Origin: Geobacter sp.
Lineage (GTDB): Bacteria > Desulfobacterota > Desulfuromonadia > Geobacterales > Geobacteraceae
DNA length: 64,000 nucleotides
Direction of reading: 5' to 3'
Assembly (NCBI GenBank): GCA_003574885.1
Contig: PJFC01000001.1
Span: forward strand, 1-64,000
The notes under the pieces were generated by a model. It was not told the origin of the DNA. It did not search any database and was given only the letters and a program-made list of their open reading frames with translations. Both the position numbers and the translations under genes were made by a program. Of this stretch, positions 8,166 to 16,768 are shown in pieces (positions within the stretch are counted from its first letter, which is position 1; each line of letters begins with the position of its first letter).

Positions 8166-8564
8166 TCAGGTAAGTTTTTGTTTGACGGGAATGCCCCTCA
8201 TGGCGACTTGCTTTAACAACAAGGGTATATCAATAGGCTTCTCGAAAAAGTAACATGCACCACATCGCGAAGCCTCTTCTCTAATTGCCGGAGTGCTAAA
8301 ACCGGTCATGATCATCACATCAGTAGAACAATGCTCATCTATGTATCTCAGGAGCTCAAGCCCCTCACTGCCATTAACGCCAGATATTCTTATATCAGTC
8401 AGAACCAGGTCAAAATGGTTTGTTTCCAGAGCCTCTTTCGCCTGTTCGATCTCGCTGCAACAGATCACTTCAACCCCCTCTGTTCTGAGAAGATAGGAAA
8501 GACTCAGCAAAATGAAACATTCGTCATCTACAATCAGAATTTTTTTCAAAGTTCCCGCCGGCAT
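8166..8564 (-). CDS. Single-domain response regulator receiver (CheY-like)
   Basis: This 132-residue protein is a single receiver domain: the acidic pair in ILIVDDE near the N-terminus, phospho-acceptor Asp in LVLTDIRISG at about residue 57, switch Thr in MIMTGFS and Lys in FFEKPID. It has no output domain. It lies just upstream of the dCache chemoreceptor on the same strand and downstream of a two-component cluster, so it may relay phosphate to another protein or act on chemotaxis. AAGGGG lies 11 bases before the ATG, a rather long spacing. Its partner kinase cannot be named. Confidence 0.88.
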   Translation of the reverse strand: MPAGTLKKILIVDDECFILLSLSYLLRTEGVEVICCSEIEQAKEALETNHFDLVLTDIRISGVNGSEGLELLRYIDEHCSTDVMIMTGFSTPAIREEASRCGACYFFEKPIDIPLLLKQVAMRGIPVKQKLT

Positions 8565-8912
8565 TGATCATTTTTCCCCTTGAATGAGCATCTTGTTACC
8601 GGACTCAAGCAGGTTGCATACCAATAACAAGCAAAGTGTGCTGACTGATATTTGTCGTATTTTCGGTGAGATATGCAATTGTGATGAAATTTGTTCAGTG
8701 GAAGGAATGTATGATTTTAATACATTGGGAGAAGAACAGTCTTCAAATAGCCAACCCGGTTCCCGACTCGAAGACAAACATTGTGAATGGACTAAGGCAT
8801 AACTCTCAACAGCCACAGGGATAAATGATGAAGTTAAAACTGAGGGGTAACTTTTAAGGGGAAGGATTCACTCAAGAAGAGCGGGATTTGTCCGATAATC
8901 GGACGTGTGCAG
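8565..8912. other. Intergenic region between receiver gene and sigma-54 activator gene
   Basis: No convincing gene. A weak frame exists at 8568-8816 on the minus strand, without family features. The region holds a possible sigma-54 promoter (8609-8624) and a 15-base palindrome GTCCGAT-A-ATCGGAC at 8890-8904, just after the activator stop codon. The palindrome lacks a T run, so it is not an obvious terminator. Confidence 0.4.
8609..8624 (-). promoter_or_regulatory. Possible sigma-54 promoter for the receiver/MCP genes
   Basis: The minus strand reads TTGGTATGCAACCTGCT. GG and GC are separated exactly as in the -24/-12 class (TGGCAC-N5-TTGCW), but two of the -24 bases differ from consensus. It lies about 45 bases before the receiver gene, and a sigma-54 activator is encoded immediately upstream. 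This is weak support on its own. Confidence 0.35.
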
Positions 8913-10265
8913 TTATAGGACAGCCTTCTTCATTTTTGCCAGTTTGAGATGGAGTGTTGAACGGCTTATGCCGAGGAGACTCGCGGTATTTGAATAGTGG
9001 TTGCCAGTGGCACGAAGAACATGCTCAATGTACTCTTCCTCGATTTTATGCAGTGGTTTTATTTGAGCACCAGCACTGCTCACCTGGTGGGGAAGTGGGG
9101 CCAGCCTCAACTCTGAGGGGATATGCTCAGGAAGAATTTCGTGACCTTCCGCAAGAATTATGGCCCGTTCAATAACATTTTTCAATTCTCTGACATTGCC
9201 TGGCCATTTATATCGGACAAGAAAATCCATTGCAGACGGTGAAATGCACATACCCCCTTTTCCCATATCTTCACCCAGCGTTTGGACAAAATGCTCTGCC
9301 AGCAGCAAGATGTCATTATCACGTTCCCGAAGGGGAGGAACAAAAATCGGCATGACATGTATCCGGTAGTAGAGGTCTTCTCGAAATGCCCCCTTATGCA
9401 CCAGATTAGGGAGATCGCGGTTGGTCGCCCCGATAAACCGCGCATTAGTGGTGATGTCAGCAACACCACCGACTCTTCTGAATTTTCTCGTGTCGAGTAC
9501 TTTAAGTAACTTTGCCTGTATCGAGAGAGGCATCTCGCCAATTTCATCAAAAAAAATCGTTCCATTGTGTGCAAGTTCAAAGAGTCCGACTTTCGTACTG
9601 GAGGCATCCGTAAAAGCACCCTTTTCATGACCAAACAATTCCGACTCGAGGAGGGCATCCGAAAGGCATGCACTGTTAATCTCAACAAGTGGTCCTTTCA
9701 GTTTACTACGACGGTGAATGGCTCGTGCTATCAGTTCCTTGCCGCTTCCCGACTCCCCAAGGATAAGCACAGGGGTGGAAAGATTCTCTGCCATTAACGC
9801 AATCAGCCTTTGTATGCGCAGCATTAGCGGAGAATAGCCGATAAGTTCGGCATGCTGAACGGACGTTGAGTACAATTGCCGATACTGCTCTGACTCCTTT
9901 TCTCTTCGAAGCTGATTCTCGATTCTTTCGAGGATCAGGGCTACCTGCTCAAGGTCAAAAGGCTTGGCAAGAAAGTTTTCCGCTCCGCACTTCATTGATC
10001 TGACCGCTTTTTCTATTTCGGCATAGGCGGTCATCATGATAACGCGAGCACCGATTTCCGGGACGACCAGATGGGGGAGAAGGAGTTCCCCATCGGAATC
10101 GGGAAGGTGCATATCGAGAAACACGATATCAGGGAGAAATTCCCTCGCAAGGGAGAGTCCTTCGGAAGATGTAGGGGCCTCCAGCAGTTCATAGCCGCGC
10201 TGGCTCAGGAAATAACCGAGGGAAAACCTGATCCCCGGCTCATCATCGATGATTAACGCTTTCAT
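8913..10265 (-). CDS. Sigma-54-dependent response regulator (NtrC family)
   Basis: A 450-residue three-domain activator. The receiver spans 1-120 (phospho-acceptor Asp in DIVFLDMHLPDSDG). The AAA+ domain spans about 140-370, with Walker A GESGSGKELIARAIH, Walker B TIFFDEIGEM and the R-finger region FREDLYYR. A Fis-type helix-turn-helix lies at about 408-448 (NHYSNTASLLGISRSTLHLK). The sigma-54 contact loop reads GAFTDA rather than GAFTGA, a variant seen in working members. It overlaps the end of a histidine kinase gene by 4 bases (ATGA), so the two are co-translated and probably form a kinase-regulator pair. Targets may include the -24/-12-like site at 8609, which is inference. Confidence 0.93.
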   Translation of the reverse strand: MKALIIDDEPGIRFSLGYFLSQRGYELLEAPTSSEGLSLAREFLPDIVFLDMHLPDSDGELLLPHLVVPEIGARVIMMTAYAEIEKAVRSMKCGAENFLAKPFDLEQVALILERIENQLRREKESEQYRQLYSTSVQHAELIGYSPLMLRIQRLIALMAENLSTPVLILGESGSGKELIARAIHRRSKLKGPLVEINSACLSDALLESELFGHEKGAFTDASSTKVGLFELAHNGTIFFDEIGEMPLSIQAKLLKVLDTRKFRRVGGVADITTNARFIGATNRDLPNLVHKGAFREDLYYRIHVMPIFVPPLRERDNDILLLAEHFVQTLGEDMGKGGMCISPSAMDFLVRYKWPGNVRELKNVIERAIILAEGHEILPEHIPSELRLAPLPHQVSSAGAQIKPLHKIEEEYIEHVLRATGNHYSNTASLLGISRSTLHLKLAKMKKAVL

Positions 10266-10915
10266 GCGACCGTCCCGCTCAGAGGAAGCGTCATGGTGAA
10301 GGTTGCCCCGCCTTCACTGTTGTTGCACGCGACCAGACTCCCCTTGTGCGCTTCAACAATGTTCCTGGATATGGCCAGCCCCATCCCCGTCCCATGCTTC
10401 TTAGTCGTATAAAATATTTCAAATATTTTTTCCAGTTGACCATGCGGAATGCCCTGGCCATTGTCAACGACTCTGAGTTTTGCCTCAGTGTTATCCGCTT
10501 CAAGAATGATAGTAATTTCCTCGCCATAACTTGAGGCATCTATTGCATTTTTCACAAGATTTATCGCTACCTGCTCCAGTTTCTCAGAATCTGCCATCAA
10601 GAAAAGTTCTTCAACAGCGTAAGATTTAAATATCCGCAGATTTTTCTCGGCCAGATAGGGTTCATTGATCTGAGTTGCCATATCGATAATGCTGCATAAA
10701 TCAACTTTCTTCTTCTCAACCTGCAGTTCCCTGGTACAGTCCAGCAATTCTCCGACGAGATTGTTGAGCCGCTTCGATTCCGCCATATATGAATCCATCA
10801 GTTGACCATGTTGAGGCGAAAGCTTGAGTTCCAATCCAAGAATCTGGACGACTGAGGTCATGGCACACAGTGGATTGCGCATTTCGTGGGCAACCCTGGC
10901 AACGACTTCACCCAT
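10262..10915 (-). CDS. Histidine kinase core (HisKA + HATPase), 3' part of a split sensor kinase
   Basis: This 217-residue frame starts at ATG 10915. It contains the H-box ARVAHEMRNPLCAM (His about residue 10), N-box VAINLVKNAIDAS, G1 DNGQGIP and G2 GTGMGLAIS, so the catalytic core is complete. The preceding gene 10919-11968 ends with TGA and is in the same reading frame, only one codon away (...KERL-stop-A-MGEVVARVAHE). Intact relatives read through this junction. It may be made by reinitiation at the ATG six bases after the stop, giving a soluble kinase, or it may be the dead half of a pseudogene. It overlaps the downstream sigma-54 regulator gene by ATGA. Confidence 0.8.
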   Translation of the reverse strand: MGEVVARVAHEMRNPLCAMTSVVQILGLELKLSPQHGQLMDSYMAESKRLNNLVGELLDCTRELQVEKKKVDLCSIIDMATQINEPYLAEKNLRIFKSYAVEELFLMADSEKLEQVAINLVKNAIDASSYGEEITIILEADNTEAKLRVVDNGQGIPHGQLEKIFEIFYTTKKHGTGMGLAISRNIVEAHKGSLVACNNSEGGATFTMTLPLSGTVA

Positions 10916-10918
10916 TGC

Positions 10919-11968
10919 TCAAAGACGCTCTTTCTGCCTCATCTCTTTCCTGATTTTCATGATTTCCGTGAGATCTTTAAAGTTTATGATATGTCCAACC
11001 GTCTTGTTTTCTGCTCCGGTCTGGTTGAAGAGGGAGAACCCGACCACGTATTCATTGGAACAAAAATGGGCCGTTATTTCGCCCGAACCAATTCCCGCTG
11101 CTAAATGTTCTTCAAATTCAGGGCAGAAATTTCTCAACGGGCTCCCTACGACCTGTGCAGCACTTTTGGCGCACAAACGAAGCGCATAGGGATTTGCCAT
11201 CTTTATCCGCAGGTCATGATCAACGACAATGATGCCGCTGAACATATTGGTTATAACCGATTCGAGAAAGGTGTTCTTCTCCTCCAGTGTATTCATTACA
11301 TTTCTTACTTTTTCATGTGCCTTGACGCGTTCGGTTACGTCCCGTATCACACTGACATGGCGCAAATAGCTTCCATCTTCGGCCATTATAGGAATGATTG
11401 AATGTTCCGAAGGAAACGTTGTCCCGTCCTTTCTTTTCAACGTAAAGGCTGCATCAAGACAACCATTTTCCCGGTAAGAGTTTAAAATCATTTCGCCGAA
11501 CTTCTCATACATTCTCTCATTCAGATGCAGCATTTTGGTACTGGAACCAACCAGATCATCCCGTGTATAGTTGAATATTTTTTCAGCTGCAACATTGGCT
11601 TCAAGAATATTGCGGGTTTTGAAGTCAACAATAAGAATACCCTCATTCATGGCAGAAAATGCCGTTTGTAATAAAATAAAGGTATCTTTTACTGATTTTA
11701 CAATCTCTTCTCTTTCTGCACTATACTTCCCCAGTGGACGGAGATAGAGCATATACAGAACAGGGAATAGTATGCACAGATGCAGAAAGAGTAAAATAGA
11801 AAATTCAGCGAAACGTGAGGGCATACTTGCAATTGTATGCACATAGATTATGGCAATGCTTTCCATCAGCAACATTGCTGCAATAAAAAGTAGAAGTGTC
11901 CACACGGGGTTTTTTACAAAGAAATTTGGCTGCAATTCCTCTTCAGAACCTGATTTACTATTCTCCAC
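10919..11968 (-). CDS. Membrane PAS-PAS sensor, 5' part of a split histidine kinase
   Basis: This 349-residue protein has two membrane segments (about 20-44 and 56-76), then two PAS domains (about 95-215, with MNEGILIVDFKTRNILEANV and the PAC-like RDVTERVKAH, and about 230-340, with MFSGIIVVDHDLRIKMANP). It then stops at TGA 10919-10921, exactly before the HisKA domain. The next codons continue the expected kinase sequence in frame. As it stands it lacks any output domain. A point change, for example from CGA or GGA, is the simplest cause. A sequencing error cannot be excluded. It lies 27 bases after the receiver/DHp gene on the same strand. Confidence 0.8.
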   Translation of the reverse strand: MENSKSGSEEELQPNFFVKNPVWTLLLFIAAMLLMESIAIIYVHTIASMPSRFAEFSILLFLHLCILFPVLYMLYLRPLGKYSAEREEIVKSVKDTFILLQTAFSAMNEGILIVDFKTRNILEANVAAEKIFNYTRDDLVGSSTKMLHLNERMYEKFGEMILNSYRENGCLDAAFTLKRKDGTTFPSEHSIIPIMAEDGSYLRHVSVIRDVTERVKAHEKVRNVMNTLEEKNTFLESVITNMFSGIIVVDHDLRIKMANPYALRLCAKSAAQVVGSPLRNFCPEFEEHLAAGIGSGEITAHFCSNEYVVGFSLFNQTGAENKTVGHIINFKDLTEIMKIRKEMRQKERL

Positions 11969-11995
11969 AATTGGACCTCAGGGATATTGGATACG

Positions 11996-12646
11996 TTAGA
12001 TGTTATGCAGATCAATCATGTCCATATCGGCGTTGTATCTGGTTTTTGACGCATTTGTTGCGTTGGCGAGTCTGCCGACAATCTTCTGGATACGCTTCGT
12101 CCCTTCATAAATGCCCGTGATGTTTTCCGTTACCATTCCGGGGGCATTTTCAAGATTGGCTTGTAGAATATGGAGATAGGCAAGGACCGCCGTCAGCGGA
12201 TTGTTAATCTCATGACTGACGGCAATCGCCATTTCCTTGAAGACCGTCAATCGTTCCAGTGCCAGCGACTGGAGTCTTGCCCTCCTCAATCCAATGTGTG
12301 CGTGGACTCTAGCCTGCAGTTCGGGGGGATAGAATGGTTTCACCACATAGTCATCTGCTCCGACATGGAAACCCTTGACCTTTTCATCAACAGAATCGTG
12401 TGAGGTGACAAAAATGATTGGGATATCTCTTGTTTCCTCTTCCTTCTTGAGAATTCTGCAGACCTCTAACCCATCAAGATCCGGCATATTGATATCAAGC
12501 AAAATCAGATCCGGTTTTATGTGCCGCGCAGCTTCAATGCCGGCCAGGCCGTCATCCTGGAAATTCAGGTCATAGGTGTCGTTAAAGATCTCGGCAAGCA
12601 TTCCCTGAGCAATTTTGCTGTCGTCAACAATCAGTATCTTTTCCAC
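11996..12646 (-). CDS. Response regulator fused to a HisKA-like (DHp) domain without ATPase
   Basis: The GTG at 12646 (VEKILIVDD) is preferred because GGAGG stands 4 bases upstream. A longer frame from 12691 adds unconserved residues. The product is 216 residues. The receiver occupies 1-120 with phospho-acceptor Asp in LILLDINMPDLDG and Lys in YVVKPF. A HisKA-like dimerisation helix follows with the H-box AIAVSHEINNPLTAVLAYL at about 150-165. The frame ends before any N, G1 or G2 box, so it cannot autophosphorylate. It could be a phosphotransfer or scaffold protein working with the kinase genes on either side, or a truncated kinase. It heads a likely operon with the split kinase and the sigma-54 regulator. 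Confidence 0.82.
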   Translation of the reverse strand: MEKILIVDDSKIAQGMLAEIFNDTYDLNFQDDGLAGIEAARHIKPDLILLDINMPDLDGLEVCRILKKEEETRDIPIIFVTSHDSVDEKVKGFHVGADDYVVKPFYPPELQARVHAHIGLRRARLQSLALERLTVFKEMAIAVSHEINNPLTAVLAYLHILQANLENAPGMVTENITGIYEGTKRIQKIVGRLANATNASKTRYNADMDMIDLHNI

Positions 12647-13043
12647 GTTTCCTCCAGCCAACTGCATATTCCGGCCTCTGCCGATCGGCATTCCGGCATG
12701 ATTGCGATCGGTATTTCGAAGTGTACCGACCGATTAATCGTGGTAGTTCCCTGTGCCCCAAACTGCCATCGTTCACCCCTCATGTTCTCAATGGAGGCGA
12801 GGAGTCCGAAAGTCGAAAGCATTACCAGGAAAAGCCTGACAGCGTTTCAGACTGGCTTGGCTTATGATTAATCATTTATATCAACTTGGGCAGTTTGCAA
12901 CGAGTATTTTGAACTACTGTTTGACAAAAGATTATTACTCCGAATCGACCATTTCTGTCAACAAATTGTGATACTTTAAACACATATATTTCACATTGAT
13001 ATTTAAATATTTTTTATATATTACAAAAATCAAACATGATTAT
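12647..13043. other. AT-rich intergenic region, candidate promoter for receiver/DHp operon
   Basis: No gene is visible. On the minus strand an extended -10-like element TGATATAAA occurs at about 12873-12881, with only a poor -35 (TTGCAA) upstream. It is a possible start for the receiver/DHp gene at 12646. The 3' end of the large kinase gene at 13044 is followed by a very AT-rich stretch without a clear hairpin. Confidence 0.35.
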
Positions 13044-16000
13044 TTAGCAACTGGGGGCAACTATGGCGCTGCCATCAGCCATGGGGAGGGTGACGGTCGC
13101 TGTTGTCCCCCTGCCGGGACTTGAATCGTACTCAAGGACCCCCTTATGCTCCTTGAGGATGGAATCGGAGATGTACAGCCCCAGGCCTGTTCCCCCTTCG
13201 GCCTGTTTTGTCGTGAAAAAGGGGTCCTTCAGTCGCGCCATCACCGTTTTATCCATCCCCTTTCCTTCATCTTTTATCGTTATGATGATGGTACCCGCTT
13301 CATTATCGTGACTGGTCGAGACAGAGACTCCTGCCTCTTTGTCGGGAAGGGATTGCAGGGCGTTAACGACCAGATTGATGATGACCTGCTCGATCTGTTG
13401 AGCGTTACCCCGCGCCTTGGGGAGAGTTTCCTCCAGTTCCAGCTGAAAGTTATTGGTATGCATGTGGATATGATGCCAAAGAATTGTGGCGGCAGTCTGT
13501 ATTAACCGGTTGACGTCGATTTCCCCCTGCAGTCCGCTCTTGTCTTTCCGTACGAAATCTCTCATGTTGTGAACGATGGAGGTGATCCGCCGGGACCCCT
13601 CTGCTATCCCGTTCAGGAGTCGGGGAGCGAATTCCCGCATCTTCGAAAACGGAATTCCCCGCAGAAGGAAATCACCCTGTTCCGCGCGAACTCGTTCCAA
13701 GAACGGTTCGGCGTCATGCCAGACGTCTGCCATCATTGCTGCGTTGACAGAGATGCAGTTGTTCGGATTGTTGATTTCGTGGGCAACGCTGGAGGCGAGC
13801 ATACCTAGAGAAGTCATCTTGTTGGTGTGGATCAGTTTCGCGTGCGTATCCCTGACCTCTTCCTCCAGCCGCACCTTATCGGTGATATCCCTTATGGAAC
13901 AATAAATGACATACTCCTCGCGAAGACGCAGGATCTTACAGCGGATGGATATAATGATCGGTGCACCGTCCCTCCGGGTGCCGTGGGCGCTGTCCAGCTG
14001 GAAAACCTCGGCGGGGTTGCTCCGGGGGATGGCAACGACCAGAGCGTCGAAATCCTCCTTGAAAATCAGCTGGTACGGTTTCAGCGCGAGCATCTCGGCT
14101 CGATCGTAGCCGAACAGCTCCAGTGCCGCCGGATTGGCGTCAATGAGGTCGAAGTCGTCCATTCGGACCAGGAGTATGGCATCGCCATTCTGAACGAAAA
14201 TCTGGTGAAAGCGCTCTTCGCTCTCCCGAAGCGCCTCTTCGCCCCGGCTCCTTTCGATCACGATGCTGGCCAGGTGTGCGGCCCGCTCGAGCAGGTGCAG
14301 CTCGGCAGGATCAGGCTCGTGCGGTGCCGGGAAGTAAACGGCAATGGTTCCTATGCTGGCTCCCTTTGTCGACCGGATCGGCATGGACCAGGAGGCCCGC
14401 AGACCGTAGCTCAGGGGAAGTGTCCGACACTTCTCCCAGAGGGGATCGGTGGCGATGTCACCGGTGACGACCGGCCGGTTCGTAAACGCCGCCGTACCGC
14501 AAGAGCCAGCCGCCGGCCCGATCCGCGTTCCGTTGACAGATTTGGCATACTCCTCCGGCAGGCTGGGAGCGACCACATGCCGCAGACGCCTGCTGCTGGC
14601 ATCCAGAAGCATCACGGAACAGAGAGCCCCCGGAGAATGGCTCTCGACATTCCGGCAGAGGAGTTCCAGCACGTCGGCAAGGGGGGCCTCCTGCACAATC
14701 ATCTCCAGGGCCAATTTTTCCCCAGCGAGCAACTGCGCTGCCCTCTTCTGTTCGCTGACATCGAGGATCACTCCAACGAGCCCCTCGACCTGGCCATCCT
14801 CGTTGGCAAAGGTAGCCTTGTTGAAGGTGACCTCGTGCCGGTTGCCGTCGGCATAGACAACGGAGGCGTCGTATATCTGAACCCCCGGATTGCCGAAGAG
14901 ATCCTCATCCATTTCCCTATAACGGTCGGCCAGTTCCGTGGGGGCCATATCGTAGACCGTCTTTCCTACTACCTCATCCCGCGCCAGCCCGATGTAGTTT
15001 TCAAAGGCAAGGTTACAGCCGGTGTAGCGGCCATCCCGGTCCTTGTAGAAGATAGGGCTCGGGATGGTGTCGATCAGGGTCTGCAGGAACGTCAGCTGAG
15101 ACTGGAGGTTCGCCTCCATCTGCTTGTGCCCGGTGATATCTAGAAACGAGATGACACTCCTGTTGGTGCCGGGGATGAGGCTTACGTGGGCAAGAATGTT
15201 GTGGAGCGAGCCGTCCCGGCTTATGGTTTCGCATTCATACTTGTAGGGGGCAGATGCGGGGTCGATGCGGCGGTCTCGATGGTACCCGAGCATCCGCTCC
15301 CGGCTCTCAGGGGTCACGAATATCGTCCAGCTGAGCCGCCCCTCAATCTCCTCCCGACGGTAGCCTGAAAGTTTGGAGAACTCCTCGTTCACCAGCGACA
15401 CCGTGGTATCTTCCTCGCTGACGAACATGGCAGTGCCGGTGGTGTTGAAGAGGGTCCGATACTGCTCCTCGGAAGTCCGGAGCGCCTCCTGTGCCATGGT
15501 CAGATCGGTGATGTCGTAGTGCTGGATAAAGTAACCGACCACAGTCCCCGTTTCTTCCACGTGGGGGATGTAGGCTGTCTGCAGCACCAGCTCGTCGCCG
15601 TCGCTGCGTGTCAGTGTATGGATGAAGACCACTTCATTACCCGCCAGGGCCCGTCGGATGTGCTCCTCCCGTGAGGCGAAAAATGCATCTCCCACCACTG
15701 CTCCCACTGGCCGACCGACCAGTGACTCACCGTCAGCGATTTCGAACAGCTTCTCGTAGCGCCTGTTGGCAAAGAGATAACACATCTGCGTATCGACGTA
15801 GGCAATGCCGACAGGAACCGAGTCCGTAATAAGTCTGATCCGTTTCGCAATCTCCCGTATTTGTGTATCAGCCCGGACCCGTTCACGGAGCAGTCCCCAG
15901 GCAAGCAAAACAAGGAGGACTTCCAGAACGGCCGTGCCGACAATGATCCTGGTTTTCAGGCGAGAGTACCCGGCAAGAAACTGGTCTTTCTTGATGCCGA

Positions 16001-16490
16001 CGTAGAGAGCGCCAATGGTCTTGCCGTTTCCGTTACGAATCGGGTCATAGGCGGTGAAATAGGGAATACCGAAAATAGGCGCCTCGCCGCGGTACGAACG
16101 GTTTTCCCCGAAGATTGCATCGTAAGCGGGACCGGTGAGTCTGGTACCGACTGCCCGGCTGGCATCGCCCTTCAGGACGTTGGTTGCTATTCGCGTGTCA
16201 CCCATGAAAATAGTCGCCGTGCCACCGAAGATGTCCCGGACCTTGTCGGGCAACTCGTGGTTCCCATTGATCAGATAGCCACCCGCCATCATCCTGCCGT
16301 CGACAACACGGACGTCGCCCCCCTTGTCCAGGAGGAGTTGCCAGAAGGTCCGGATGGCCCGCTCCTGCTCAACTGCCGCCCGTTGGAGCGCCTCGGCGCG
16401 TATCTGTGCCAGGAATATTAGGGTGCTGAAGAGAACGGCAAGTGTGATGATAATACTGCTGATGAAGAACAGATTGATTCTGATTTTCAC
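13044..16490 (-). CDS. Multi-PAS/GAF membrane histidine kinase with Cache sensor
   Basis: This 1148-residue kinase has TM1 at about 7-28, a periplasmic single-Cache domain at about 35-180 (GGTATIFMGDTRIATNV, GIPYFTAYDPI, IGALYVGIKKDQF) and TM2 at about 185-203. The cytoplasmic part has PAS domains at about 215-335, 340-460 and 465-585, a GAF domain at about 600-745, and another PAS at about 752-870. The kinase core follows, with H-box SSVAHEINNPNN, N-box VIINLVVNALQS, G1 DEGKGMD and G2 GGTGLGLYIS. It is divergently oriented to the sigma-54 response regulator gene at 16769, its likely partner. The signal is not identifiable; such Cache domains often bind small organic acids. Confidence 0.92.
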   Translation of the reverse strand: MKIRINLFFISSIIITLAVLFSTLIFLAQIRAEALQRAAVEQERAIRTFWQLLLDKGGDVRVVDGRMMAGGYLINGNHELPDKVRDIFGGTATIFMGDTRIATNVLKGDASRAVGTRLTGPAYDAIFGENRSYRGEAPIFGIPYFTAYDPIRNGNGKTIGALYVGIKKDQFLAGYSRLKTRIIVGTAVLEVLLVLLAWGLLRERVRADTQIREIAKRIRLITDSVPVGIAYVDTQMCYLFANRRYEKLFEIADGESLVGRPVGAVVGDAFFASREEHIRRALAGNEVVFIHTLTRSDGDELVLQTAYIPHVEETGTVVGYFIQHYDITDLTMAQEALRTSEEQYRTLFNTTGTAMFVSEEDTTVSLVNEEFSKLSGYRREEIEGRLSWTIFVTPESRERMLGYHRDRRIDPASAPYKYECETISRDGSLHNILAHVSLIPGTNRSVISFLDITGHKQMEANLQSQLTFLQTLIDTIPSPIFYKDRDGRYTGCNLAFENYIGLARDEVVGKTVYDMAPTELADRYREMDEDLFGNPGVQIYDASVVYADGNRHEVTFNKATFANEDGQVEGLVGVILDVSEQKRAAQLLAGEKLALEMIVQEAPLADVLELLCRNVESHSPGALCSVMLLDASSRRLRHVVAPSLPEEYAKSVNGTRIGPAAGSCGTAAFTNRPVVTGDIATDPLWEKCRTLPLSYGLRASWSMPIRSTKGASIGTIAVYFPAPHEPDPAELHLLERAAHLASIVIERSRGEEALRESEERFHQIFVQNGDAILLVRMDDFDLIDANPAALELFGYDRAEMLALKPYQLIFKEDFDALVVAIPRSNPAEVFQLDSAHGTRRDGAPIIISIRCKILRLREEYVIYCSIRDITDKVRLEEEVRDTHAKLIHTNKMTSLGMLASSVAHEINNPNNCISVNAAMMADVWHDAEPFLERVRAEQGDFLLRGIPFSKMREFAPRLLNGIAEGSRRITSIVHNMRDFVRKDKSGLQGEIDVNRLIQTAATILWHHIHMHTNNFQLELEETLPKARGNAQQIEQVIINLVVNALQSLPDKEAGVSVSTSHDNEAGTIIITIKDEGKGMDKTVMARLKDPFFTTKQAEGGTGLGLYISDSILKEHKGVLEYDSSPGRGTTATVTLPMADGSAIVAPSC

Positions 16491-16719
16491 GGGGATTCCT
16501 CCCTAATGGAGTATGTGCCATATCAGAAAAGGGAGAGGGGGATCATCATGGCGGCTGGGGTGCAACTTTAATGAGAATAATACAGGCTTTAACACACGGA
16601 AGAAAAGTGTTTTCTGCCGAATTAAGCGGGAATAATGATTTTGTCGGGGAAGCAGTTTCTCCGGTTTCGCTGCCGGGCTGCACCCCGGATTTCAACGGCA
16701 GACCTCCTTGAGTTTGGTC

Positions 16720-16748
16720 TTGTGTTGCGTGGGATATCTGGCTACAAT
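16720..16748 (+). promoter_or_regulatory. Sigma-70-type promoter of the sigma-54 regulator gene
   Basis: The plus strand has TTGTGT (16720-16725), a 17-base spacer and TACAAT (16743-16748), 20 bases before the ATG. With initiation near 16755 the leader is very short but still holds AAGGAG. The score is moderate on sequence alone. Confidence 0.55.
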
Positions 16749-16768
16749 CTCAGACAAGGAGCAGCAGA

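Noticed and set aside
8568-8816. An 82-residue minus-strand gene
   Set aside because: No family features or ribosome site; it covers a possible -24/-12 promoter region.
8890-8904. Palindrome GTCCGAT-A-ATCGGAC as a terminator
   Set aside because: It lacks a following T run on either strand; kept only as a note in the intergenic entry.
10919-10921. TGA in the split kinase read as selenocysteine
   Set aside because: The position is at the sensor/DHp junction where relatives have small residues, no redox role is expected, and no clear SECIS-like hairpin follows within 40 bases.
13827-15143. A 438-codon plus-strand open frame
   Set aside because: It is antisense to the PAS/GAF part of the large histidine kinase, whose motifs are all intact; G+C-rich codon bias keeps the opposite frame open.
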